Shown: in pieces, positions 46,950 to 58,002 of the stretch
Layout of the letters: the number at the start of each line of letters is the position of its first letter
How positions within the stretch are numbered: position 1 is the stretch's first letter
Notes under the pieces: generated by a model
The model's input: only the letters and a program-made list of their open reading frames with translations
Databases searched by the model: none
What the model was told of the DNA's origin: nothing
Source: Cyathus striatus
Lineage: Eukaryota; Basidiomycota; Agaricomycetes; Agaricales; Nidulariaceae
Assembly (NCBI GenBank): GCA_025738555.1
Contig: JAOVFP010000003.1
Span: 1,922,001-1,986,000 of the forward strand
Direction: 5' to 3'
Length of the DNA: 64,000 nt
Made by a program: the position numbers and the translations under genes

Positions 46950-47588
46950 CAAAGAGAACAAGAATATTTGTTCTTTTAGTACTGAATAACTCATTTAGCA
47001 TTGAACCTCTATAGTTGCATCGAAATGTCATCTGATTTTTATAGGCATTAGTTCCAATTACAAATTATTACCTCTAGAAGTGCATGATTATTGAAGGTTT
47101 CAACTTAGTGGTTTAGTATCTTGATTGAAACATTAACAATACTTCAACAGTTTTAAAAGGTAAGGAGGCCTGAATCTTATAAGCACAAAACTTGTGGCAG
47201 CTGTAAAGAGATAGATCTATTTTATTATTATAACATACATGCTATTTAGATACATCATGCAAGACTCAGGGTGTAGTAGGGCAGAAGTCATTAGAAAGAC
47301 AACTTACAGACACTATGGGATTGATATGCAATTTTTAAAAGTTGCATACATAGAGCAGAGTGGCAGATGAGTCTTCAATTCAAATATGGCTGTTTTGGAA
47401 GAGTGGGAATTAGTGTCAAGTTGAAAAGGTAATGTAAATCTGAGCTAACCATTATGTAAAAGGTATAAACAATTGTAAACACACTGTGTTACAACCTCCT
47501 AATATCCCAAATATGTAATCTGCCATTGCACACATAAAAGCAAACTTACTTATCTTTTGCAGTACTGATTCTACTTCTTGTACTGTGT
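46950..47588. repeat. NLR flank, duplicate of 1418-3140
   Basis: Non-coding spacer colinear with 1418-1596 plus 2774-3140. It lacks the solo LTR found in the first copy and so serves as its empty site at 47109-47112. Confidence 0.7.
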
Positions 47589-48743
47589 TGATACACCCTA
47601 AAACCATTCAACAGTTAAACCCCTCTATTTGTCATACAATACTAGAACTCAGTATTAGCATTGCACATCAGAGTACAAGAGCTGGGGTGAGTCCTGAGCT
47701 GCCAGCTATAATATTTGTAATAAACATGTATGTTACTAAAGGAATGGGACATCTGAGAGCTGGGGTTGAGTCCTGCACTACCAGCAGAAATATCTATTTG
47801 ATATATACTAAAGGAATACTGTACCATTATGACCAAGTGTTCATGCATTTTAGTGTGATGGCCATAATCAGTTGGACCTAGTGTTAATGGGTCTGTGCAA
47901 TGTGTGATAAATGTGTTATCTATTCACAGCTGTAAACTGTTCAAGAATGCTGACAGGCACCAAATTTTTTCAGTTACTTACTATTTTGTAAGTCTTGTTG
48001 TACCTCTGTTCAAGTACCTCTGTGACATGTGACAAACCTGAGATCTATTCAAGTTCATCACCCTTTGTGACACATAACTGAACACTTGGTCATAATGGTA
48101 CAGTACTACCAGATATGTAATACCTAATTACTAAAGTTCAAAAGACTATGTACATGCACCCAGTACTTAATTAAACCTAAGGGAATGTGTTACACACACT
48201 CATGTCACATGATCAAATGCAAGGCATTAGAACCATTATCTCCAAACTGGTTACTGCAGTACTTACAGCCTGGAACAAGTCATGTGACCTTGTACTTGCA
48301 CTCTGAGAATATCCTGCTGCCACATGAAATTCCACATGGATTACACTGCTCCACATGGTTTATGCACTTGAAACTTTGTTCATCATCATTTAGAGTATTC
48401 TAGAGTAGTTCTATTCCATATATAGGTAGTGTACACCTTTATTTGTAGAATCTATATAAGGAGGACAGGAATGAGGAAAAGGAAGCACTCTGAGAGAAAT
48501 CTTAGGTTTCTTCCACTCTAGGAGTGTAGTCCATTGAAATAGAAATGAATCTGAACAGTATCTGAACTGAGTAATTTCGTATTTGAGAAGTATTGACCCT
48601 TTAGTTTACCACCTTTATACTAGTTTATACATAATCTGTGTTATATCTCCCTTGAACTTACAGCCTGTGGTTTGGAATGATTATTTGAGTATTATGAAAC
48701 ATATTAGTACTATTTAAATACAAATCACAAATTTGGCACATCA
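47589..48743 (+). mobile_element. Solo LTR (family 2, copy 3), TSD GTGT
   Basis: Starts TGATACACC and ends TTTGGCACATCA, flanked by GTGT at 47585-47588 and 48744-48747. It is colinear with 7210-8089 once the nested 285-bp element is removed. Nearly all CpGs of the other two copies are TpG or CpA here, marking an older, methylated insertion. The TATATAAGGAGG box near 48455 is kept. Confidence 0.82.
47819..48103. mobile_element. 285-bp TA-flanked MITE (family 2), nested in the LTR
   Basis: A perfect 25-bp inverted repeat starts CTGTACCATTATGACCAAGT at both ends. TA lies at 47817-47818 and 48104-48105. The intact LTR at 7427-7450 reads through this site (AAAGGAATAATACAAG). It fits a Tc1/mariner-type miniature element. 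Confidence 0.85.
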
Positions 48744-48981
48744 GTGTTCACAGCACTGAAGTGGGCATTTTCTGCTGATAACCTTGCCCACTCATAACAT
48801 CACAACACTCAGCTGTCAAATCACTGAAGCTGGAGTTTATCCAGACCAGTACATTGTTGAAGAGATAGCAGATTGAATGTGCTAGGGATCTTCTGGATAA
48901 CACAGGTATGTATGCACTTACTCATTGCACTTTAATTATCCATCATTCCTTTCCACCTTCCACCTTCCATTTCTCTTTTCA
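48744..48981. other. Unassigned junction sequence
   Basis: Lies between the solo LTR and the abrupt start of NLR copy C homology. No gene is seen; this marks the 5' truncation point of copy C. Confidence 0.4.
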
Positions 48982-50495
48982 TGGCCTAGGAATTGTTTCA
49001 CAAATTTTAAGGAGTAAGACAGGTCTTGAGTGCCCAGAATGGGTTCATTTTCTTGGCTCCATAGGAAGCATACTCAAGATTGCTGAACCAATTGCTGAGG
49101 TAAGGTCTTTGTTTACTGATTACATTTATTCTGGTCCCTACTAACTGTGAAAGGTTGATCCTCATGCAAAATTGGCACTTTCTGCAGAAGAAGTTGCTTT
49201 TGAGGTACATACTGTTGTGCATTTAGCTATATCAAAATATTAATATTATATTCATATAGCTATTCATGAGTCAGAAAGAACATGATGAATGGGTACTTGG
49301 TTTAATTCAGGTAATGGCTAATTTATATCAAATGATATTGGACTCCAATCCTTTGATGAAATGTCAAACATTAAGTCAATCTATCAATGACTTGATAGCT
49401 CTTACAAAAGAATGTGCATATTTTATTGCACAGTATATGAAAACAGGACCATTTGGTATGCATTATTTCATATATACTGTGACTGAAATAACAAATGTTA
49501 TTACAGCACAGTGCATGATTGTGAATGCAATCTCCAATGCTGAAGATATGAGTTTTCAATTTGAAAAACAAATTTTCATTCTCAAAGAAATATATTTTAC
49601 TGGAATTGTGTTATCTATTGGACAAATGAATATCTGAATGCTGGAGAAACTTGACAGAATGGATGATAAGTTAGATCAACTAGGTAAGCTGGGGATATTT
49701 ATAGCAAACTTAAAGAGCAACTTCCTGTACTTGGAAGATCATGGAACAAGTTGGATGGCTGTATAGAAAGTGTTCAAGAACCCATTCTTAGCAAAATATA
49801 CAAATGGGGTGCAAGCATAAGTAATGTCACCTCCAATATTTTCCTTTTGCTTGGAGTTTCAAAACTTGCAAAGACTGCCATATCACATACAGTTGCTAGT
49901 TATTTTGATGAGCAGGGTCAACTTGGGGCTAGAATTTTTTTTGACTTGTGCCACTCAAGTTGCCAGACATTCTTTCCTTCTATTATTTATGAAATCTGCA
50001 GATACCATCCAGCAATATATGAGAAAGTCATGACAGGCCTGAAGAAGAATGCTAAATTTTAACATGATCCACCTGAATGACAATTTAACTTTCTTGTCTC
50101 TTATGTGTTTGAAAAGCTTACAATGATTGGCCCAACCCTAATCATTGTTGATAACCTTAACAAATGTGATAATAAACAATTTCTGGGTCTACTGAGATTG
50201 TTGCCCAAATTTCCATCAAATATTAGACTTCTGATTACTTCAGAACCTGAAGTTGACATTTTATTAGCAATGCCAGCAATAATGCTTGTGGAGCATCTCC
50301 CAGAATTATACAATGAATGTGCATCCCTTGCAGTGCAGTGTTTACTTACCTGCAGGTGCTCATCTCCACTGGAAGTGATGAAACAAGAAAATCAATCTAC
50401 TGTTGAACATCTTCTTAGCCATCATCAGAGAAATTGCACTCACAAGGCCCCTCCTAATGGGGTATCAGAAGTCTACTGTGAAGAGTACAGATCTG
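48982..50495 (+). pseudogene. NLR-family gene with NACHT remnant (copy C)
   Basis: Homology begins at GLGIVSQILRSKTGLECPEW, so the C2-like start is lost. The helical domain (LFMSQKEHDEWVLGLIQ, ECAYFIAQYMKTGPF) is followed by a NACHT NTPase that is missing from copy B. The P-loop reads LLGVSKLAKTAI (about 49848), where Ala replaces the usual Gly before Lys-Thr. Walker B reads LIIVDNLNKC, against the usual hhhDALDEC. The sensor-like RLLITSEPEVDI follows. Stops occur at 49635, 49760 and 50060, and the reading ends inside an LTR-like insertion near 50490. NTP binding is very unlikely to survive. In life such proteins are oligomerising sensors in fungal immunity or incompatibility. Confidence 0.75.
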
Positions 50496-51630
50496 TGATA
50501 TGCCTAGTAAAATAATAAGGCTATTTTTCGAAATACAATAGCCATCTAGTATCAGTAATATAATATAGTGAATCAAGCCTGAGAGTCCAAGAGTTGGGGC
50601 GAGTCCCGAGCCACCAGCTAAAGTATTCTACTCAAGTATACTATCAAGGGAGGAGTCCAAGGGCTGGGGTTGAGTCCTGTGCTGCCAGTCAAAGTATCAC
50701 CTCTGATACAAATTAAGGGATTCAACATGATGACAATATATTTGGGCAGCTCAATGATTCCTACATAAATTACAAAGTAATAGATAGCTATACCATAAGA
50801 AAAAGACCCAAAGATACTACTATGGAATGTATTACTACTTCTCTGTACCCAGAACAACACTCCCAGTACTATGCTAGACAATCACATAATTTCAGGGAAA
50901 TACTTCGGACTAGAGAGTTCTTAGTACCACTTGTCCCACCAGATACTGTGACTTATAGCTATCACACAGTCTCTCAAATAGCCCTGAACACCCATATGTC
51001 TCTCTTGTGTAAAACTGCCACCATGTGGGAAACCACATGCCCCCAGGACTTTGAAATGCACGCTGAACACTACCTGCAGCACATTGGGTGGTGCCATCAG
51101 ACATGCCAGTACTGGAAACACCAGTATCTGTTATATCTGAGTACTTGGCTAAGATTAGCACATGTATTAGCATGTGTCTTGATGTGTGCCTATTAATGGC
51201 ATGGCATTTGATGTGTCTCTGAAACTGAGTGCACCCTCATGGATTCTCATATGGAGGGATAACTATACCTCTTTGACCATTAGGATTCCACTAGGACATT
51301 ATGACATACTGTTTACCTTACCTATCCCATTGTGCATGAGACTGCTGCCAGTTAGACATACCTTAGATTATCTTAAGCACTGCACAGGCTGTACTTCCAT
51401 TCTTGCAGTAGAGTATGTATGAAATTGATATTGGATTCTGAAGTATTTATCTGAAGTCTGAAGTCTGTTCTGGAAGTACCTGAAAGCAATTGCCTTATCT
51501 ACTATTAAATACCTTGTTCATTTTACTATACTTGAAACCATTACGCCCTCAAACTTAATATAAATCTAACTTGAACCTTATGTTCTTTGTTGGTGGTGTT
51601 AAAACTATGTAAATAAACATAGATTATTCA
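50496..51630 (+). mobile_element. Diverged LTR-like insertion in NLR copy C
   Basis: Begins TGATATGCCTAGTAAA, close to the TGATACGCC start of the family 2 LTRs, and repeats their internal motifs (GGGGCGAGTCCCGAGC and GGGGTTGAGTCCTG at 50598-50680). The gene resumes at AGTATATCTTACTCCCCC (about 51632). No clean 3' end or target duplication was found, so the boundaries are approximate. Confidence 0.5.
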
Positions 51631-51631
51631 G

Positions 51632-52258
51632 TAGTATATCTTACTCCCCCTCTCCAACATTCTGGACTATTAACTTCCATGGACAAGGTTACCCTTCTAA
51701 AAGTTTATTATGATGTTTTTGTAAGTTCATCTTGCATGTTCTCATGACTGGGGTATTCATATCATGTTAAGACAGGTGCAGATCTACAGTTTGAAGCTGT
51801 AATTTACCAAGCTATAACAGAAGAGGGGAAAAGCATGCTTGAAAAGATACAGATCAATCTTGAAAGTTCTGATGAGGGTATCAAGTCTTATAGTGAAAGT
51901 CCAAATGAAGCTCATGTTCAAGTTAAGAATCCATTAACAGGGAAGGCATCCTGGTTTGTCAAGAACATACCAAACATTAAACTGGAATTCAACTCAGATG
52001 ATATTTTTTGGTTTAAATACCCAACCCCTATTATCAATAGCATTACACAAGATAACATTGACAATGCTGTTACAGAGGGCCTGGGCATTGGATTCATAAA
52101 TTCTTTGCTTCCTGGTGACTGCATTGCTATCATTGCTAAATGTGAGGTAAGTGGTTATTGCTGGTGAACATTATATGTTATCTCATGATCTCAACCATTT
52201 TCAGTATTGTCATATGAAGATAAATATTACACTGTATACAGATGCAAATGAGAAATGA
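51632..52258 (+). pseudogene. NLR-family gene, 3' part (copy C)
   Basis: The third example of the C-terminal module: LTPPLQHSGLL equivalent, an intron, VIYQAITEEGKSMLEKIQ, KNPLTGKASWFVKNI, FINSLLPGDCIAIIAKCE, an intron starting GTAAGTGG at 52146, then ITLYTDANEK and a TGA at 52256-52258. At the position where copies A and B have TGA, this copy has CAA, so it keeps the reading. Confidence 0.72.
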
Positions 52259-53082
52259 TCTCAAACTAATTAACAAAGAGAATAAGAATATTTGTTCTTT
52301 TAGTACTGAATTACTCATTTGATATCAAACATTCATAGTTCCAATAGTGAATTATTACCTCTATAAATACATGTTTATTGAATGGTAGTAGTGTTGGGAC
52401 CAATTTAGTATCAGTCCTCATCTTGCTTTTGTATTATCAAAATTCCTTTGTGGGTGCTATTTACTGCAGGTATGGAGTATGATGCTAAATATGATCTCAC
52501 ATTCCACAGCTAGTATGAGGTGCTGCTACACAATCCAATGTTCAAATAATTACATTGAGCACATGGTAGTTGACTATGATAGGTATCAAAAAATAGAATC
52601 TTACTACATTGTTTAGTGCATAACCTAGGGCCCAAGAGTATGTTGCATTTTCAGAGACATGGGTTATAGAAGGTACAAATTAGTGAAATGGGTTTTGAGA
52701 CTCATAGCCATGAGATATAACCTGCCAGTTGATGAGGGATTGTCACAGATATGACAGGAGGGAGGTATATAATTGCATGTTCATGCAATTAACGAGTCTC
52801 AGACTACAATTGCAATCAAAGCAACTGAGCATGGTGTAGTTGTGTACTGTCATTGTAAATGTTGGCTTGAGTGGGGATGGATGAATGAGATGTGAAGAGT
52901 CCACTGCTGATCAAGATGCAATAGTTGGAGGTAAGGCAGAATAAACACAGTATGAATAGCTGGAGGTGCTACTTAAGGAAAAGGTGTCTATCCTTGGGAA
53001 AACACAACACAACCTGTGTATGTGAAGAGGCATAAGAGGCAGTGAAACTGCCCAGAGCTAGGGAGGAAATGTACTTTGTGTA
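52259..53082. repeat. NLR copy C flank; 52795-53082 duplicates 8094-8390
   Basis: Non-coding. The first 140 bp match the flanks of the other NLR ends, then 52400-52790 is unique AT-rich DNA. From 52795 it aligns with the region after the LTR at 8089, with CpG loss. Confidence 0.6.
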
Positions 53083-53512
53083 TGGTGCAAGTCACTTAGT
53101 CACCACAACTTTTGTACATGGAAAAGTCACTTGATATTTCTCACACAAAATAACCCCATTTTCTTATTCCTCTTGTAAAAATGCTTGTTTTGATGAACTG
53201 AATAATTCTACTAAACAGTTTGTCAAAATTCCCAAAACTGAGTGAGTTATATTTTTCACACATTCCATATTTTGCCAAATTACCATATCAGGAAGGTAAA
53301 TACTATATATAGACATGGTTGGTCATCACTCTTATGCTTCAAATTTGTGAAGGAAGCTATGAAAGCACTACATTTCACCTTACAATCTACTCTTTTGATG
53401 AAGTATCAATATCATACAGGTATAATATACTCTTAAACCTTCAAAAAGATGAACAAAATTGGCCCAATTTTGCCGCTGTACAAAACTAGTGATGACTAAG
53501 CAACTCGCACCA
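53083..53512. mobile_element. 430-bp TA-flanked MITE (family 3)
   Basis: Left end TGGTGCAAGTCACTTAGTCA and right end (reverse complement) TGGTGCGAGTTGCTTAGTCA, continuing CAC and later TTTTGTACA. TA lies at 53081-53082 and 53513-53514. The paralogous site near 8387 reads GCGTAGCAGAAC without the element. It fits a mariner-type miniature element. Confidence 0.78.
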
Positions 53513-53514
53513 TA

Positions 53515-54230
53515 GTAGGAAGAGACGCTAAAGGCTGAAGTGCTGAAACACAACTCCTACCATCAACCAACCCTGAACATGCTTCCTTCCTACTTTCCTC
53601 CTCTCCCTTCCGTACGTCTTCTTACCTTCCCTCTTGATCTCCTGTACCCTGTAGTTCATGTTCTGCCAAAGCGTAAAGAGGGCCCCCACACAATCAATTC
53701 TTTCTTGTTTAAGGTGACATTTGGTGTTGATGCAAGGAATATGAGGAGGCATAATATTATCCACAAACTGGTCTTAGGTGACGATTCACTATCCCCCCTT
53801 CTGGCATATACAGTATCCACCACCACCCCACATCCTGTCTGCATGTCCCCTGTCACCCCCACACTTCAAACATCAAAACCAATGTAAGCAGGCTGGGGGA
53901 AGTGAGTGTGTTACTCAATATACAAGGTGACTGGAATGCAGAGGGCTGGAGTGTGTATCGAGCAGGACCAGTTGATGTAGGTGGCGAAGCCATAACAGGT
54001 GAAGTCAGAGTTGACATAGCTTCCTTGATCTCACATCGGTAGCATCCACCAACAAATTGGATCATCACGACTAGCAAAATAAAACTGATAAGCTACAACA
54101 ATTCGTCAACAGCATCACCACTACACACACCTCTTCTGATCAGGCAAGCAGGAGCTGCACCATCTGCATCCATCAAACTGAATCCACCCCGAGAAACTCC
54201 ATGATCTCAGTGTAGCTCCAGGTACCTTTT
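53515..54230. repeat. Decayed duplicate of the Ser/Pro-rich gene region
   Basis: From about 53970 to 54225 the sequence parallels 8825-9065, including GGTGGCGAAGCC, GGTAGCATCCACC and ACCCCGAGAAACTCC. A plus-strand frame at 53540-53887 (115 aa) has no recognised domain. The minus strand keeps VMASPPTSTGPA, matching VTASPPTLGGPT of the first copy. Confidence 0.5.
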
Positions 54231-54433
54231 GTAGAGCAGGCATTTGGCCTGCACTATGGAACAGACAATTCTACAAGTCCTGCGAACATGTTCAGTCACG
54301 TGATGTGTTCACATCATCAAGCTTGAAACAGTGCATCTACGCTATTGTCTCTGCCACCTCAACACACTTCCCGACACTCTCCACCTCCATCCCCTTCACT
54401 ACAACACTAACCATATAATTAACACCAAGACTG

Positions 54434-54552
54434 GGGGGCACGATGGCTTAGTGGTCTCCATCGCGCGTGCCTGCCATTGCACCCCCGGCAGGCAGGGGAC
54501 TGGAATTCCCCGCTTGAGCACGAACCCCTTGGTTCAATCCATGCCCTGGCGA
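54434..54552 (+). other. tRNA-derived (SINE-like) sequence
   Basis: An A-box TGGCTTAGTGGT (54444-54455) and a B-box GGTTCAATCC (54531-54540) are separated by 75 bp, longer than in a simple tRNA and containing a GC-rich palindrome. The acceptor ends do not pair. It lies about 0.3 kb upstream of the DIRS-like element and may be a SINE head or a Pol III-driven relic. Confidence 0.5.
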
Positions 54553-54832
54553 TATATTTTCACTCCCTACAATTTCACCTTCTGACTACACTGATTACAT
54601 CATCCAACATGTCACACGATTAGCTAAGCTACCGGCAGCCCGAGCACAGCCGGGCGAAACCAGTCACAGCATCCAACAAAAGCGGCAAACAGAGGCAAGC
54701 AGAAGTTTTTCTGCTGCTCTGCCTCTCACCACATCGTTGTCGTCTCGCACAAGCTCTACCACCAGCAACTTAGCTCACTCACTCACCCAGTAGTCCCATA
54801 ACCTGTAGATATTTTCGTTAGTAGACTTCACT

Positions 54833-56365
54833 ATGACAAACTTACATGGATTGGAACCCACACCGGACCAGGGCATCATAACACCTGGTCCAACTCAGGC
54901 TTCTGCCGAGCCGCAGATTGGTATCACTCAGGGTGATGGGAGCGTGGCCGAAGGGAATCCTCCCACCGCACCTCAGGCCATCGACAGGCCCATTCCTTTC
55001 TTAGACCCGACACCACTTGCCGCGGCACCTGGCACAGCCGCGGCTCCGGCCGTGGCTGCAAGAATCCTCGAGCTGGAAATTGCCCTCGCTGAGGCGCGCG
55101 CTAAGCTCGTACATCAGCCTGCAACGGATTTCTCCATGGTCGCAGACGCAGCCACTTTAGCCGCCTAGCCGTTCCCAAGGACACGCCGAAGAAGGCGTCA
55201 ATTGGGGCCATCGTGCCTGGTTTCAAAATCGATGCACTGGACAGTGGTGAGTACTTTTTCACACGCGTTGTTCTGCCCTTTCCCGTCGTTTTGTTCTGTG
55301 CCATCCGCGCCCGTTGTTCCCATTCCCTCCGCACCTGCCTGCCGGCGTACACCTGTCACCCGCTGCCCCAGGAGGCCTATCCCGTCCTTAGCCCATGGTG
55401 GCATTGCCCGTGGTTGGAGCACGTACCACGCCTGACATAGTGTGCACACTATTTGTTTCATTGGCTTCCTGTATGTCCATGGCCGCACGTGCTGACTCCC
55501 GTTCCCCCCCGCTGCAGCTATCCCCCCCCATATCGACGCAGCCTTCGCAATGTATGCTTACGTCCCGTATTCTGCCCTGACCAAGGCCGCACGTCTCCGC
55601 GCCCTCCGTGGCGAGGAGACCATGGTTATCACGGCGCAAGGACTCACCTCCCGTGGCCCTGACCAGAACATATCCACGCTCGAGTGGATCAACGCCTCAG
55701 AGATCCACATCAGCCGCATGCGCTTCCACATTGGTGATGCACACGCCAATGCGCTGCGGGCACATCAGCTCATCGTCCTCAAACTCGCCAGCAGGCAGGG
55801 CCCAGAGGCTGACGCGTGGCCCATTGCGGTGGCCTACGATATCCAGCAGTGTGAAGCGGCAGCGTCGAACCACGCTCATGACCTCTCGGTCCTGGACCTT
55901 GTGGCTCTCCAGCTCGTCACCAACCAAGTCCTGATTTCTCGTCGTCCCGGCCCGCTGTCTGGCTCTCTTGCTGGCTCGCAGCATCACCCGCCCCCGCCCC
56001 CATACTTCCCGCAGTCCCCTTCCAAGCGAGGAGCCCCCCATTATTCATCGTCGGAGTCCCCGCAGAAGCGTGCACGTGCAGCACCAGCCAGTGGGTCTGG
56101 GAGGTGCTTTCGGTGCGGCGCGGACGGACATTTCCCCAAGGACTGCTCCGCGCGGCAGACGAGAGCTGGGCGTCCCACTGCCCAGCTCATTGGGGATGCT
56201 CGCCACCCCAACAGCCTTGCAGCCCCCGACAGTGCCCCCTTCTGTTTCCGGTGGTCCTGGGACTCGCACTGCAGCTTTGCCACGTGCGCCCACCACCACG
56301 GCTGCTCCCTCTGTGGAAGTGCCTCCCACGGCGCCAGCTCCTGCACAGCCGCAGGCGCCCAGTGA
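54833..56365 (+). pseudogene. DIRS-like element: ORF1/gag with zinc knuckles
   Basis: A structural protein that would bind element RNA. The first exon starts MTNLHGLEPTPDQGIITPGP and includes a short coiled-coil-like segment (ILELEIALAEARAKL); a stop at 55166-55168 interrupts it before AVPKDTPKKASIGAIVPGFK. After a probable intron (55246 to about 55518) the main part reads IDAAFAMYAYVPYSALTKAA and LTSRGPDQNIST. It ends with a CCHC knuckle CFRCGADGHFPKDC (56100-56141) and a second Cys/His cluster FATCAHHHGCSLCGSASHGA. The layout matches gag of agaricomycete DIRS-like elements and is better kept than the minus-strand copy at 22930-24400. Confidence 0.72.
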
Positions 56366-57995
56366 TCCTCGTCGGATCGCCACACCGCTCGACGCTGAGG
56401 CGATCGAGCAGACTCTCGTCTGTCTGGGCATGCTGGCCGAGTGGCAGCATGTCTTGGATGGAATTAAAAGCGGTTTCGAGGTAGGCGTCGCAGCCTCCCT
56501 TGACCGCACTCACTTATTTCGACAATCACGCTTCCTCGTGGCTGGACCCTGCATTCATCGACCGCTACATCCTAGCGGAGCAAGTGGCAGGCCGCTATTC
56601 CGAGGCGTACGATCCCCCTCCAACTCGAGGAGGAGATTGGTCCCTTCATGACTTCCCCACTGGGCCTGGTGCCCAAGCCCCACTCCGACGACTTTCGTTT
56701 AATTCAGGACCTATCCTTCCCCCACTCCCACCCCTCCATCGCATCTGTAAACTCCTTCATCGACGCGGACCAGTTCCCCACTGCGTGGGGGACCTTTGCC
56801 GACACCTCCGATCTTCTCCTCTCCCTGCCCGATGGCTGCCGTGCTGCCACATTCGACATCTCAGCTGCTTACCGCATCACGCCCATCCTCCCCTCGCAGC
56901 AGAATTTCATCTGCATTTGGTGGTGAGGAAGGTGTACGTCGACAGGGCGGTATGCTTCGGCCTGGCTTCCAGTGCTGGGGTCTTCGGCCAAGTGGCGGAT
57001 ATGCTGGTGGCTATCTACAAGGCCTGCGGCTTTCGGCTCCTGCTCAAATGGGTCGACGACTTCTTTGTCATTGCCCTGCCCGACGACACCTGGGTCGAAG
57101 CCGAGTTCATCGAGCTCACCGCAGCCCTCGGGGTGCCTTGGAGTGCGACCAAGACACGCAACCTAGCAGTTGTCCAACGGTACATCGGTTTCGACTGGGA
57201 CTTGGAGCACCACTCCGTCTCACTGCCTTCCAGCAAGGTGGATGCCCTCCTTGCGCTGCTTCGCGAGTGGGCAACCCCAGGAGCTTCCTACACTGCCCGG
57301 GAGGCTGCAAGTTTTCATGGGAAGCTCGTCCACGCCTCGTCCATCTTTCGCCTGGCGCGCCCTTTCCTCCGGTCACTCGCCTCCTTCTCCCGCGCCTTCT
57401 TTTCCAAGCGGGCTGTGCTGCATCCCCCGGCGGCCATGCTAAAAGACCTCGACTGGGTGCGATTCGTCATACAATCCTCCCCGAACTCGCTCCCACTGCA
57501 GACACGCACCCCCGTGGACTTACAGTGGTGGGGGGACGCAAGCTCGTCCTTTGGGATTGGTGTCGTCGTAGCTGGGCACTGGGCTGTCTGGCGCTATGCG
57601 CCCGGCACCTGCGTTGGCCCCCACCTCGAATTCGACATAGGTTGGGCAGAGGCAGCCGCGGTAGAGCTTGGGCTGCGCCTGGCGCTCCACCTTGGTCTCA
57701 TCAAGAAGAACACGCAGGCTGGGATGTCCTACCTGGTGTGCTCGGACAACTGAGGTGTGGTGGCCGTGGTGAACTCAGGCCGTTCCCGCAGCAGGAACAC
57801 CAACAAGGTGGTCAAGAACATCTACGCCCTCCTGGCGTCCTCTGGGATCTCACTCGCTACCGTATACATTCCCAGCCGACTCAATGTGTCCGACGCTTTA
57901 TCCCGAGGCGATATCCCCGCCTTTCTGGCTGGTTTCCCATCCGCCACTTCAAGAGTCAATCTCCCCCTCCCCCCCCATTTTGCCCACCGCCTGCA
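56366..57995 (+). pseudogene. DIRS-like element: reverse transcriptase and RNase H
   Basis: Reads RRIATPLDAEAIEQTLVCLG, then in other frames LGLVPKPHSDDFRLIQDLSF, AATFDISAAYRITPILPSQQ (palm Asp), KVYVDRAVCFGLASSAGVFG and LLKWVDDFFVIALPDD, where the catalytic VDD is kept. RNase H follows with LQWWGDASSSFGIG, WAEAAAVELGLRLAL and SDN, then a TGA at 57751-57753 where CGA or CAG is usual, and GVVAVVNSG to IPSRLNVSDALSRG. Frameshifts fall near 56500-56650 and 56924. The enzyme would copy element RNA and remove the template. Confidence 0.85.
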
Positions 57996-58002
57996 ATCAT
58001 GG

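Noticed and set aside
51918..52133. Minus-strand ORFs antisense to the NLR C-terminal module (also 1056-1274 and 46591-46806)
   Set aside because: They recur only because the sense exon is duplicated.
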